NCBI RefSeq assembly: GCF_013348805.1
Contig: NZ_CP054690.1
Coordinates: 3,782,001 to 3,846,000 of the forward strand
DNA from: Rhodococcus sp. W8901
Lineage (GTDB): Bacteria > Actinomycetota > Actinomycetes > Mycobacteriales > Mycobacteriaceae
Length of the DNA stretch: 64,000 nt
Direction of reading: 5' to 3'
Shown: positions 1-11,227 of the stretch, piece after piece
Position numbering within the stretch: position 1 is the stretch's first letter
Layout of the letters: every line of letters begins with the position of its first letter
The notes under the pieces: model-generated
What the model saw: only the letters and a program-made list of their open reading frames with translations
Database searches by the model: none
Told to the model about the DNA's origin: nothing
Made by a program: the position numbers and the translations under genes

Positions 1-238
1 ACTCGAGAACGCGGGCGACGCCCCGCCCCAGGTAGGCCGCGGCGGACCGGGTCGCCTCCTCCACCAGCTGGGACTTCCCGTTCGGGAAGTGGTGGTAGAT
101 CGAGCCGCGCGGGGCACCGCTGTGGGCGAGCACGTCGGCGAACGACGTCGCGGCCACACCCTGCTCGCGGATGAGTGCGACGGCGCTGTCGATCATGGCC
201 GCGCGCGGACCGTTCACGGGATCGCTTCGCCTCGCCAT
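1..238 (-). CDS. TetR/AcrR family regulator (LmrA/YxaF-like), 3' end outside window
   Basis: Only the N-terminal ~79 residues are inside the window. They start MARRSDPVNGPRAAM and show a TetR helix-turn-helix: a helix with DSAVALIREQG, then TSFADVLAHSGAPRGSIYHH, the recognition helix. The SIYHHFPNGK form is typical of the LmrA/YxaF branch, which represses efflux or detoxification genes. The ATG at 236-238 is the only good start. The gene is divergent from the thioesterase at 330, and a near-perfect inverted repeat lies between the two starts, so it probably represses itself and that neighbour (inference). Its ligand cannot be told from the fragment. Confidence 0.85.
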   Translation of the reverse strand, partial: MARRSDPVNGPRAAMIDSAVALIREQGVAATSFADVLAHSGAPRGSIYHHFPNGKSQLVEEATRSAAAYLGRGVARVLE

Positions 239-272
239 GTCGTCGCCCTTCCGTCGATCGCACCGTTGCCGT

Positions 273-306
273 CCGGTTCTATGTATGTTGTCATACCTAG
301 AACCGG
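273..306. promoter_or_regulatory. 34-bp inverted-repeat operator between TetR gene and thioesterase
   Basis: Two 15-bp arms, beginning CCGGTTCTA and ending TAGAACCGG, match at 14 of 15 positions around a 4-bp TTGT centre. The dyad sits midway between two divergent starts, 35 bp from the TetR ATG and 24 bp from the thioesterase GTG. Its size suits binding by two TetR dimers. Assigning it to the adjacent regulator is inference from position. Confidence 0.7.
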
Positions 307-329
307 ATCGTCACCCACCAGGAGCAGCC

Positions 330-1160
330 GTGACCCAGATCGTCGCACCCCCGCACCCGTTCGACGCGGCCGTCGAACTCAGCGCGTTCGACGCAGGCCG
401 GTCACACGGTCACACCGACCCGGCCTACGCGAACATGGTGGGCCCGTTCGGCGGCATCACCGCTGCAACCCTGCTCCGCGCGGCGCAGCAGCACCCCGAG
501 CGTCTGGGCGAGCCACTCTCCCTCACGGTGAACTTCGCCGGCCCGATCGCCGACGGCCCGTTCGAGGTCACCGCCCGCCCCACCCGCACCAACCGCTCCA
601 CCCAGCACTGGAACATCGAGCTGACCCAGGACGGCGTCGTCACCACCACCGCCACCGCGGTGTTCGGCATCCGCCGCGAGACATGGACCTCCACGGACAT
701 CACGCCACCCGCCGTTCCAGCGGCCGATGCCGTTGCGGTCCAGGGGTTCCCCGACTTCATCGCGTGGGCCCGCAACTACGAGATGCGGTTTGTCGAGGGC
801 GCGATCCCCGACGTCGCGGACGACACCGCCGGCGAGCAGCCCGACTCGACGACGACGCTGTGGGTACGTGACAACCCGCCCCGCGCACTGGACTTCCCCG
901 CCCTGGCATCGCTGTGCGACGTCTTCTACCCGCGCGTGTTCCTGCGTTTGGGCCGCATGCTCCCGGCAGGCACGGTGTCGCTGACCGTGTACTTCCACGC
1001 CGATGCGGCGATGCTCGCCGCGCAGGCCGACGAGGCCGTCCTCGGCACCGCCCGCGCCCAGAACTTCGGCAACGGCTACTTCGACCAGTCCGGCGAGATC
1101 TGGGGACGCGACGGCGTCCTGCTCGCCACCACCCACCAGTTGGTCTACTTCAAGTCCTGA
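330..1160 (+). CDS. Acyl-CoA thioesterase family protein (double hotdog)
   Basis: A 276-residue protein predicted to hydrolyse acyl-CoA thioesters. The N-terminal half carries a hotdog signature (NMVGPFGGITAATLLRAAQ, then LTVNFAGPI), and the C-terminal half a second, weaker one (SLTVYFHADA ... GTARAQNFGNGYFDQSGEIW, LLATTHQLVYF). This is the two-domain layout of TesB-like thioesterases, and the length fits. The GTG at 330 is chosen because GGAG lies 7 bases upstream and the protein then begins directly with the conserved region; an upstream in-frame ATG at 171 would run through the operator and the TetR start. Probably controlled by the divergent TetR protein. Substrate chain length is not evident. 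Confidence 0.85.
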   Translation: MTQIVAPPHPFDAAVELSAFDAGRSHGHTDPAYANMVGPFGGITAATLLRAAQQHPERLGEPLSLTVNFAGPIADGPFEVTARPTRTNRSTQHWNIELTQDGVVTTTATAVFGIRRETWTSTDITPPAVPAADAVAVQGFPDFIAWARNYEMRFVEGAIPDVADDTAGEQPDSTTTLWVRDNPPRALDFPALASLCDVFYPRVFLRLGRMLPAGTVSLTVYFHADAAMLAAQADEAVLGTARAQNFGNGYFDQSGEIWGRDGVLLATTHQLVYFKS

Positions 1161-1174
1161 CAACCCGTCCTTCT

Positions 1175-1225
1175 GGCCGAATGTCACACGCGTTCAGTCG
1201 GACTGAACCGATGTGACATTCGGCC
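1175..1225. terminator. Large bidirectional hairpin between convergent genes
   Basis: A perfect 14-bp outer stem (GGCCGAATGTCACA and its complement) encloses a second perfect 7-bp stem (TTCAGTC/GACTGAA) with one base at its tip; short mismatched tetranucleotides separate the two. The dyad covers the last codons and stop of the transporter and lies 15 bp after the thioesterase stop. It therefore probably ends transcription from both sides. There is no T-tract, as is common in actinomycetes. Confidence 0.6.
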
Positions 1226-2564
1226 CGGTGCGCGGCCCGGGGTCCCGCTCGGGCGGGCGGACCATCAACAGCGCCGCCAGGCCGATACCGAGGACCACGA
1301 GCAGACCGACGATGCCGGCCCGATCGGCGCCGAACCACCACGCGAAGAAGCCGAACAGCGTCGGCGCGAGGAACGAGACCGCGCGGCCGGTGGTTGCGTA
1401 CAGCCCGAACAGCTGCCCCTCGCGTCCGGGCGGGGTGATCCTCGCGAGGAACGTACGCGACGACGACTGCGCCGGTCCGACGAACAGGCACAGCAGCAGG
1501 CCGAAGATCCAGAACATCAACGTGCCTGAGACGGCGAGCAACACGGTGCCGACCACCAGCATCGCGATCAGCGAACCGGCGATCACCACCTTGGGGCCGA
1601 TCCGGTCGTCGAACCGTCCGGCCACGATGGCGCCGAGGGCGGCGACGACGTTGGCGGCGACACCGAAGAGCAGCACACTGTCCGACGCCATTCCGTACAC
1701 GTTGACGGCCAGCACCGCGCCGAAGGTGAAGACGCCGGCCAGGCCGTCGCGGAACAGCGCGCTCGCCACGAGGAACCAGACGGTGCGCCGGTCGGCGGCC
1801 CACAGTTCCTTCAGATCGCGCCACAGCACCCGGTACGACTCGACGAAGCCCGCCTTCGCGGCACCGGGGTCGGCCGCGGTGCGCGGCACCTCGGGGACCG
1901 CGAGCAGCACCGGGATCGCGAACACGAGGAACCACACCGCCGCAAGCAGTGCGACGAGCCGGATGTTGAGGCCGCCGTCGGTGCTCAGCCCCAGGAGACC
2001 GCGGGTGTCGCCGTCGCCGGCGATGAACCCGAAGTAGCAGACCAGCAGCAGCACGATGCCGCCGAAATAGCCCATGGCCCAGCCGAACCCGGATACCCGG
2101 CCGATGTTCTCGGGAGTGGACACCTGCCGCATCATGGCGTTGTACGGCACGCCGGCGAGTTCGAAGATCACCGATCCGACGCCGAGCAGCACCAGTCCCA
2201 GCCACAGGTAGTGGTAGTCGTCGACGACGAAGAACATGCCCGCCATCGCGGCGACCGTGAGGAACGTCAGCACCGCCAGGGAGCGTTTGCGCCGACCGGC
2301 GGCGTCGAACCGCTGGCCGCTCACGGGCGCGAGGACGGCGATGAAGAAGCCGGCGATACCGAGCGACCACCCGAGCCACGTGCTCGCGGATATCGATCCG
2401 GGCAGATCGTCGCCGACGGCGTCGGTGAGATAGACCGAGAAGACGAAGGTGACGACGACGGCGTTGAACGCTGCCGAGCCCCAGTCCCACAAGCCCCACG
2501 CGGCGACCTGACGACGGGTCGCCGCCTGCCCGATGCCGGCGCCCCCAACCACTTCGGTGCTCAT
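1194..2564 (-). CDS. MFS transporter, UMF1/Atg22-like family
   Basis: A 456-residue polytopic membrane protein with about 12 hydrophobic segments. The opening WGLWDWGSAAFNAVVVTFVF is the signature of the UMF1 family, related to yeast vacuolar Atg22. An MFS A-like motif follows the second segment (GQRFDAAGRRK). The ATG at 2564 is chosen because it puts the first membrane helix about 20 residues in; longer in-frame starts add only a polar tail. Substrates of bacterial members are mostly unknown; amino acids are suspected from the yeast homologue. Convergent with the thioesterase. Confidence 0.85.
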   Translation of the reverse strand: MSTEVVGGAGIGQAATRRQVAAWGLWDWGSAAFNAVVVTFVFSVYLTDAVGDDLPGSISASTWLGWSLGIAGFFIAVLAPVSGQRFDAAGRRKRSLAVLTFLTVAAMAGMFFVVDDYHYLWLGLVLLGVGSVIFELAGVPYNAMMRQVSTPENIGRVSGFGWAMGYFGGIVLLLVCYFGFIAGDGDTRGLLGLSTDGGLNIRLVALLAAVWFLVFAIPVLLAVPEVPRTAADPGAAKAGFVESYRVLWRDLKELWAADRRTVWFLVASALFRDGLAGVFTFGAVLAVNVYGMASDSVLLFGVAANVVAALGAIVAGRFDDRIGPKVVIAGSLIAMLVVGTVLLAVSGTLMFWIFGLLLCLFVGPAQSSSRTFLARITPPGREGQLFGLYATTGRAVSFLAPTLFGFFAWWFGADRAGIVGLLVVLGIGLAALLMVRPPERDPGPRTGPNVTSVQSD

Positions 2565-3115
2565 GGCGGCGAGCCTACGTAGTCGGACGTGCCCTGCACG
2601 GTGACACACCCGCACGCCGGTCGAATTCGAAACAAACACGAGGTGGACATCGAAATCCATACTTCCATCAAATCTCTCGGATCAATTCAATTTCGCGACT
2701 CGAAAACCGCCCCGGCAATTCTTGCGTGTTACACTGCCTGGCGACTGATGGGAATGCGTCGACGACCCGCGCACAACTGCGCGGACGCCCGATCCGGAAC
2801 ACGTCGACCCTCGCGAACGAACGGCGAATACTCGCGTTTCGTGCACACCGCACGACCGTCGACGCGGGCAACTCCCGCGCCGCCGGCGTCGCGTGCCGCC
2901 ACCGGCCCCGTCGGTCCACGAGCCGTGTCGAGGGACACGACCCGCTCGCGCGGAACAGTTTTCGCGTTCACCCGGAGCGGACATCGCTGCGCCGCGGCGC
3001 CGGTACGACGACGCAGATGCGCCCGTCGACCAGTACAGACACCCCTCGGTCTCGCCTGCTCGCATCAAAGATTCGCGAGCCGAATTCTCACGAAGAAATG
3101 TCAAGGAGATAACGA
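2565..3115. other. 551-bp non-coding stretch; leader of the symporter gene
   Basis: No convincing protein gene is seen on either strand; the open frames here are arginine-rich and lack ribosome binding sites. The segment at 2630-2720 is less GC-rich than its surroundings and may hold the promoters of both divergent genes. An AAGGAGATAA ribosome binding site precedes the symporter ATG at 3116. The distance from the low-GC patch suggests an untranslated leader of 300 bases or more, but no known riboswitch was recognised. Confidence 0.4.
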
Positions 3116-4712
3116 ATGGACGTACCCGAACTCGTCCAATTCAGCGCCGTGGCGATTATTCTGCTACTAGTGTTCTTCTACGGCGGAACATTTCTCATCT
3201 CCCTCCGCATCGGCCGGAAGAGGGAAAACGCCGACAACTTCATGACGGCCGGAAACCAGGTCGGTTTCGGCATCTCCGCGGCCAGCATGACGGCCACCTG
3301 GATCTGGGCATCGTCGATGTACGCATCGGCGACTGGCGCCCCGGGCCCACACCCTCGCGGAGATCATGTACGCCCGGCACGGGCGATCGAGCCAGCTCAT
3401 GCTGGCCGGATCCAACGTCGTCGGCAGCCTCATCAGCCTGATGTCGAACTTCATCGCGGGCGGCGTACTCATCTCCCTGCTGTCACCGCTCAACTTCATC
3501 CAGGGTGCGCTCGTCATCGCGGGCGGTGTGCTGCTGTACACGTTGTGGTCGGGATTCCGGGCCTCCGTGTTGACCGACGTGATCCAGTTACTGGGCATGC
3601 TCGGCGCCGTCGCCATCCTGATCCCGATCGTCTTCTTCGCCGCGGGATTCCCGGCAGCGTTCGAGACGGGTGCCGCGAATCTGACTCCCGCCCAGGGCAA
3701 CTTCTTCTCGAGTGAGGCGTTCTTCAATCAGGGCGCCCCCTACATCGCCGCCGTCCTCGCCTACGCGATCGGAAACCAGACCATCGCGCAGCGACTGTTC
3801 GCGGTCCGCGAGGACCTCATCAAACCGACGTTCATCACCGCCGCGGTCGGATACGGCGCCACGGTGATCGGCATCGGCATGTTCGGCGTCCTCGCGTTGT
3901 ACCTGGGCATCGATCCGCTGGACGGGGACGTCAACAACCTCATTCCGCAGATGGCGGGCACCTACCTGCCGGCGGTACTGGTCGCACTGTTCTTCCTGCT
4001 CATCCTCGGAGCCTTGTCGTCCACCGCGGACTCCGATCTGGCGGCGCTGTCGTCGATCGTCATGACCGACGGGTACGGCCACACCGTCGCCGTCCGAGCG
4101 GCCGCCGATCCACGCCGGATGCTGCTGATCGGCCGCGCCACCATGGTCGTCGCGACCGCGCTGGCCGTGGCGTTCGCGAGCATGCGACTCAACATTCTCG
4201 ATCTCCTGGTGTTCGTCGGCGCCCTGTGGGGCGCGCTGGTCTTCCCGGTGATCGCGAGCTTCTACTGGAACAAGGTCTCCAACAAGGCGTTCACGATCTC
4301 GACCCTCGCCGCAGTGGCCACGTTCCTGCCGGTGCGCTTCGGTTGGTTCCCCACCGACGGGGCGAGCGGGTTCCTCATCGATGTCGTGTCCGTCGTCGGC
4401 GTCGGTGTGGTGCTCGCCCTGATGGCCTTCGGGTTCTTCGGACTCCGCGTCGCGAAGATCGTCGGCGCGGTCGCGATCGTCGTGGTCGCGCCCTTCGGCA
4501 TCGGCTTCCTGCACGACTACGCCACCCTGAGCGGCTCACTCGTCGCGTACGCCGTGAGCACGGTGGTCTGTTACGTGATGTCGGTGCGCAACCCCGAATC
4601 GTTCGACTTCGCGACGATCAAGGAACGGGTCGGCGACTTCGACAGCGAGCCTGGGTCCACCGACATCGACGACGACCGTCCGTCGCTGGGGGAAGCGGCC
4701 GTCCGGGACTGA
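3116..4712 (+). pseudogene. Sodium:solute symporter (SSS family), internally deleted and frameshifted
   Basis: The first frame (from ATG 3116) gives an SSS N-terminus with the conserved MTATWIWASSMYASATG, then turns into arginine-rich nonsense. The true protein resumes in another frame near 3342 with AHTLAEIMYARHG and runs normally to 4712, including SNVVGSLISL, GNQTIAQRLFAVRE and LGALSSTADSDLAALSS. In SSS relatives about 30-40 residues (a GY..G.SGP...YG.W... loop and a membrane helix) separate these two parts. Here they are missing, so about 100 bp appear deleted as well as the frame being shifted. The break lies in a GC-rich tract (GGCGCCCCGGGCCC), so an assembly collapse is possible. A small-subunit-like gene follows. 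If intact it would import organic cations, acids or amino acids with Na+. Confidence 0.8.
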
Positions 4713-4775
4713 CCGCTCCGAACCGGCCCCGGCTCGATCCGACTGCAGACTCGATCCGATTACAGAGGAGTACCT

Positions 4776-4907
4776 GTGAACACCGTGTTCCTGACCGTCT
4801 ACGTCCTGATATGGCCGATCGTCGTCGCCGCGACACTGTTCGTCATCACCCGCGGCGCCGTCCGCGAGTGGGCCGCCGCCCGCAGGAAGGGCGAGCGCCT
4901 CGTCTGA
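4776..4907 (+). CDS. Small single-span membrane protein, putative symporter small subunit
   Basis: A 43-residue protein with one hydrophobic segment (TVFLTVYVLIWPIVVAATLF) and a basic tail (REWAAARRKGERL). It has a GTG start with AGAGGAG 6 bases upstream and lies 63 bp after the symporter stop, before a terminator. Tiny one-helix proteins in this position are known as putative small subunits of SSS and NSS transporters. The role is inferred from position and shape, with no motif to prove it. It stays intact although the upstream symporter frame is broken. Confidence 0.7.
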   Translation: MNTVFLTVYVLIWPIVVAATLFVITRGAVREWAAARRKGERLV

Positions 4908-4925
4908 CCCGACGCGCGTGACCAC

Positions 4926-4961
4926 GGGGTGTCCCGGACCGAACAAGGTCCGGGGCACCCC
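4926..4961 (+). terminator. Hairpin terminator after the symporter operon
   Basis: 15-bp arms (GGGGTGTCCCGGACC and its complement, one G:T pair) enclose GAACAA, 19 bp after the small-subunit stop. It separates the symporter unit from the PadR unit. Confidence 0.7.
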
Positions 4962-4979
4962 GTACGCGTTATACGCACA

Positions 4980-5003
4980 GTTGCATATTCACCTCGTTGC
5001 ATA
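4980..5003 (+). promoter_or_regulatory. Direct repeat GTTGCATA x2 upstream of padR-like gene
   Basis: GTTGCATA occurs exactly at 4980-4987 and 4996-5003, 16 bp apart from start to start, ending 12 bp before the PadR GTG. PadR proteins usually bind short repeats over their own promoter, so this is a candidate autoregulatory site. The two copies are direct, not inverted, which lowers the certainty. Confidence 0.4.
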
Positions 5004-5015
5004 CAGACTGGGGAC

Positions 5016-7629
<2,614 letters not shown>

Positions 7630-7674
7630 GCGCATGACCACCACGAATCCGGGCACCGACTACGCTGCATTCTC

Positions 7675-8478
7675 GTGAGCCTGCCGAACCCCACCCCAGA
7701 CGCCCGCGCGGTCGTGACCGGCGCCTCCTCCGGCATCGGCGAGGCCCTCGCCGCCGAACTGGCCGCGCGCGGACACTCGCTGATCCTCGTCGCCCGCCGA
7801 GGCGACGTCATGGAGAAGCTCGCCGCCCAGCTGCGCGAGAAGTACGGCGTCGAGGTCGAGGTCCGCGCCGTGGACCTGTCCGACCGCGAGGGCCGCGCCC
7901 CGCTGGTGACCGAGCTGTCCGAGCGCGAGATCTCGATCCTGTGCAACAACGCCGGTATCGCGACGTTCGGTCCCGTGAGCGAGCTCGATCCGTCGTACGA
8001 GCGCGACCAGGTCGAGCTCAACTCCGTCGCCGTGCACGACCTCACCCTCGCGGTCCTGCCGGGCATGGTGGCGCGCAAGTCGGGCGCGATCCTGATGGTG
8101 GGCTCGGCGGCCGGCAACATGCCGATCCCCAACAACGCCACCTACGCCGCCACCAAGGCGTTCGTGAACACGTTCTCCGAGTCGCTGCGCGGCGAACTCA
8201 AGGGCAGCGGCGTCAACGTCACGCTGCTCGCGCCGGGCCCGGTGCGCACCGAGACCCCCGACCCCGCCGAGGCGTCGATCGTCGACAAGCTGGTCCCCGA
8301 CTTCCTGTGGATCTCGAGCGAGTACGTCGCGAAGGTCTCGCTGGACGCGCTGGCCGAGAACAAGATGCGGATCGTGCCGGGCATCCTGAGCAAGGGCATG
8401 TCGGTGGCCGGGCAGTACAGCCCGCGCGCCGTCGTCGCCCCGATCGTCGGCACGTTCTACCGGAAACTGGGCGGCTGA
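7675..8478 (+). CDS. Short-chain dehydrogenase/reductase (SDR)
   Basis: A 267-residue classical SDR. The Rossmann motif TGASSGIGEAL begins at residue 14, NNAG is near residue 91, the catalytic Ser is in MVGSAAG and the YAATK motif near residue 157. The Arg after the glycine motif region (VARRGD) suggests NADP(H). The C-terminal tail (KMRIVPGILSKGM) resembles the DltE-like oxidoreductases seen beside orn in mycobacteria (Rv2509-like position). It starts with GTG 45 bp after the flavin reductase. The substrate is unknown; its Mtb counterpart is placed in mycolate-related reduction by some authors, but this sequence cannot show that. Confidence 0.85.
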   Translation: MSLPNPTPDARAVVTGASSGIGEALAAELAARGHSLILVARRGDVMEKLAAQLREKYGVEVEVRAVDLSDREGRAPLVTELSEREISILCNNAGIATFGPVSELDPSYERDQVELNSVAVHDLTLAVLPGMVARKSGAILMVGSAAGNMPIPNNATYAATKAFVNTFSESLRGELKGSGVNVTLLAPGPVRTETPDPAEASIVDKLVPDFLWISSEYVAKVSLDALAENKMRIVPGILSKGMSVAGQYSPRAVVAPIVGTFYRKLGG

Positions 8479-8619
8479 CGCACCGCGCGTCAACCGCGCG
8501 TCAGGGCTCGGGCGGGCGCCGTCAAGTACCCGTCAAGAACCGACCGATGAGCACGAGACCGGCGTAGTCCTGAAGGTGACCCCGCTCCACCTGGATGCGG
8601 GCACCCTCAGGAGACGCCG

Positions 8620-9963
8620 GTGACCCTGCTCGATCTCTTTCCGTCCCTTCGCACGACGATGACGCCGCGACTGGATCCGGCGCTGTGGCCGACCACCACC
8701 GACCACGACGACCGGGGCCGGATCCGGGTCGGCGGAGTCGCGCTCGACGACATCGCCGACCAGTTCGGCACACCCACCTACGTCCTCGACGAGACCGACG
8801 TGCGGCACCGTTGCCGCGCATACCGCGCCGCGTTCCCCGAGGCCGAGATCGCCTACGCGGGCAAGGCCCTGATGATCCGCGCGGTCGCGGACTGGGTGAC
8901 CCGCGAGGGGCTGTCGATCGACGTGTGCTCGGGCGGCGAACTCGCGATCGCGCTGTCCGCGGGCGTCGATCCGGCTCGGATCATTCTGCACGGCAACGCC
9001 AAGACCGCGACGGAACTGCGGGCCGCGGTGGACGCCGGAGTGGGTCGGATCGTGGTGGACTCTCTCACCGAGATCCGCCTCCTCACCGCGATCGCGAACC
9101 GGCGCGTCCAGGTGCTGGTGCGGGTCACGCCCGGCATCGACATCAACGGCCATCGCGCGGTGGCGACCGGGGTCGACGACCAGAAGTTCGGATTCCCGTT
9201 GTCCCACGATCAGGCGGGCGATGCCGCGCGACTGGTCCTCGAGCAGCCGAACCTCGAACTCGTCGGCCTCCATTGCCATCTCGGGTCCCAGATCGCCGAC
9301 GCCGAGTACTTCCGGTCCGCCGTCGCCCGCCTCGTCGGGCAGATGGCGCAGATCCGCAGCGATCACGGCGTCATCCTGACCACCCTCGACCTGGGCGGCG
9401 GACACGCCGTGCCCTATCGTCCCGGCGACCCGGAGTGTGATCCGGCGGTCCTGGCCGCCGTCGTCGACGACGCCCTCGACGACGCCTGCGCGCGCAACCG
9501 CTTCCCCCGCCCACAGATCGTGCTCGAACCGGGACGGGCGATCGTCGCCCGGGCCGGGGTCACCCTGTACCGCGTTGTGTCGACGAAGACTCATGCCGGC
9601 GGACGCACCTTCGTCGCCGTCGACGGCGGCATGAGCGACAACCCCCGGGTCGCGCTGTACGGCGCCCGGTACGACGTCGTGATCGCCAACCGGCATCCAC
9701 TGGGCCGCCACACCACGGTGACCGTGGTGGGACGGCACTGCGAGGCCGGCGACGTCGTCGCCGAGGACGTCTCACTCCCCGTCGACCTGCATCCCGGGGA
9801 CGTCCTCGCCGTGCCGTGCACCGGCGCCTACCACCACAGCCTCGCCTCGACGTACAACGGCGTCGGCCGGCCACCGGTAGTCGCGGTGCGGGACGGGCAC
9901 ATTCGCGAGCTGATCCGCCGCGAGACCGTCGCCGACCTCATGGCGCGCGAATCCGACGCCTGA
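8620..9963 (+). CDS. lysA: Diaminopimelate decarboxylase-like PLP enzyme
   Basis: A 447-residue fold-III PLP decarboxylase, predicted to convert meso-diaminopimelate to lysine. Visible motifs are the PLP lysine in AYAGKAL (K82), the phosphate-binding HCHLGSQI region, LDLGGGHAVPY, EPGRAIVARAG and the C-terminal CTGAYHHSLASTYN. The GTG start follows AGGAG. In actinomycetes the main lysA usually sits next to argS or hom-thrC; this one does not, so it may be a second copy or a relocated one. A 30-residue N-terminal extension precedes the domain. Confidence 0.8.
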   Translation: MTLLDLFPSLRTTMTPRLDPALWPTTTDHDDRGRIRVGGVALDDIADQFGTPTYVLDETDVRHRCRAYRAAFPEAEIAYAGKALMIRAVADWVTREGLSIDVCSGGELAIALSAGVDPARIILHGNAKTATELRAAVDAGVGRIVVDSLTEIRLLTAIANRRVQVLVRVTPGIDINGHRAVATGVDDQKFGFPLSHDQAGDAARLVLEQPNLELVGLHCHLGSQIADAEYFRSAVARLVGQMAQIRSDHGVILTTLDLGGGHAVPYRPGDPECDPAVLAAVVDDALDDACARNRFPRPQIVLEPGRAIVARAGVTLYRVVSTKTHAGGRTFVAVDGGMSDNPRVALYGARYDVVIANRHPLGRHTTVTVVGRHCEAGDVVAEDVSLPVDLHPGDVLAVPCTGAYHHSLASTYNGVGRPPVVAVRDGHIRELIRRETVADLMARESDA

Positions 9964-10056
9964 CCGATTCCAGTGAGTGGGATCACATCCGCCACGCGGA
10001 CCCGCCGGGACTGATAGTGATGCACAACACACTGTTATGTCCACTGGGAGGAACCT

Positions 10057-11175
10057 GTGAAGACCCGCGGCGCCGTCATCACCGAAGCACCTGGGACCTA
10101 CAAGGTCGTCGAGCTCGAACTCGCCGGCCCACGACAGAACGAGATCATGGTCAAGATGTTCGCGTCCGGCCTGTGCCACTCGGACGATCACCTCGCCAAG
10201 GGCGACCACGCTTACAGCCACCTGCCGATCTGCGGCGGTCACGAAGGCTCCGGCATCGTCGTCGAGGTCGGACCGCACACCGACGGCTGGGAGGTCGGCG
10301 ACCACGTCATCTTCTCGTTCCTCGCGGGCTGCGGGCGGTGCCGCTGGTGCGCGAAGGGGCTGCAGAACCTCTGCGACCGCGGCGCCACCATCATGAGCGG
10401 AAGCCGCCCGGACGATCCGGAGAGCTTCCGGCTCTCGATGGACGGCACCCCCGTGGCGCAGATGTGCGGGCTCGGCACCTTCAGCGAGTACTCCACCGTG
10501 CACGTCGATTCCGCGGTCAAGGTCGACAAGGACCTCCCGCTGGACAAGCTCTGTCTCCTAGGGTGCGGTGTCGGTACCGGCTGGGGTGCGGCCGTCAATT
10601 CCGCCGAGGTCTATCCCGGCCACACGGTCATCGTGATGGGTATCGGCGGGATCGGCATCAACGCCGTCCAGGGCGCGGCTCACGCCGGCGCGGCGCACAT
10701 CATCGCCGTCGACCCGGTCGAGTTCAAGCGCACCACCGCCCTCGAACTCGGCGCCACCCACGCGGTCGCGACGATGGAGGAGGCCACCGAGATCGCCCGA
10801 TCGTTCACCAATGGTCAGGGCGCGGACTCCGCGATCGTGACGGTCGGCGTGACCACTGGTGAGCATGTGGCGCAGGCATTTTCGTCCATCCGCAAGGCGG
10901 GCACCGTCGTCGTCACCGGTCTCGGCAAGGGCACCGACATCGGCATCCCGGTCAGCCTGCTCGAGCTCACGCTCTACCAGAAGCGCATCCAGGGTTCGCT
11001 GTTCGGCGCGTCCGCGCCGAGTGCCGACATCCCGTGGATGGTCGAGCTGTACCGCAGCGGCAAGCTCGAGCTCGACAAACTGATCACCACCACCTACACG
11101 CTCGACAACATCGCCCAGGGGTACATCGACATGCACGAGGGCAAGAACATCCGCGGCGTCGTCCTGTTCGACTGA
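10057..11175 (+). CDS. NDMA-dependent alcohol dehydrogenase (zinc MDR)
   Basis: A 372-residue zinc-dependent alcohol dehydrogenase of the group with tightly bound NAD(H) typical of Rhodococcus and mycobacteria. Catalytic zinc ligands are in GLCHSDDH (C39) and GGHEGSG; the structural zinc is held by CGRCRWCAKGLQNLC; the nucleotide-binding loop is GIGGIGINAVQGAA. The protein begins MKTRGAVITEAPG, as in that family, with GGGAGGA upstream. It probably oxidises primary alcohols to aldehydes. Convergent with the HerA-like gene, with a shared hairpin between. Confidence 0.88.
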   Translation: MKTRGAVITEAPGTYKVVELELAGPRQNEIMVKMFASGLCHSDDHLAKGDHAYSHLPICGGHEGSGIVVEVGPHTDGWEVGDHVIFSFLAGCGRCRWCAKGLQNLCDRGATIMSGSRPDDPESFRLSMDGTPVAQMCGLGTFSEYSTVHVDSAVKVDKDLPLDKLCLLGCGVGTGWGAAVNSAEVYPGHTVIVMGIGGIGINAVQGAAHAGAAHIIAVDPVEFKRTTALELGATHAVATMEEATEIARSFTNGQGADSAIVTVGVTTGEHVAQAFSSIRKAGTVVVTGLGKGTDIGIPVSLLELTLYQKRIQGSLFGASAPSADIPWMVELYRSGKLELDKLITTTYTLDNIAQGYIDMHEGKNIRGVVLFD

Positions 11176-11184
11176 CCGCCACCT

Positions 11185-11227
11185 CGGTGCCGGGCGCACT
11201 CACCTCCGTCGCCTGCGCCCGGTACCG
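11185..11227. terminator. Hairpin between convergent adh and herA-like genes
   Basis: 14-bp arms starting CGGTGCCGGG pair with one G:T over a 15-base loop. The dyad starts 10 bp after the adh stop and covers the last codons of the opposing gene, so it can serve both strands. Confidence 0.55.

Noticed and set aside
2589-3170. A 193-codon frame upstream of the symporter
   Set aside because: Arginine/proline-rich, no start signal, overlaps the symporter start in another frame.
8479-8619. Possible lysine riboswitch before the lysA-like gene
   Set aside because: The 141-bp leader shows no lysine-riboswitch-like core or helices.
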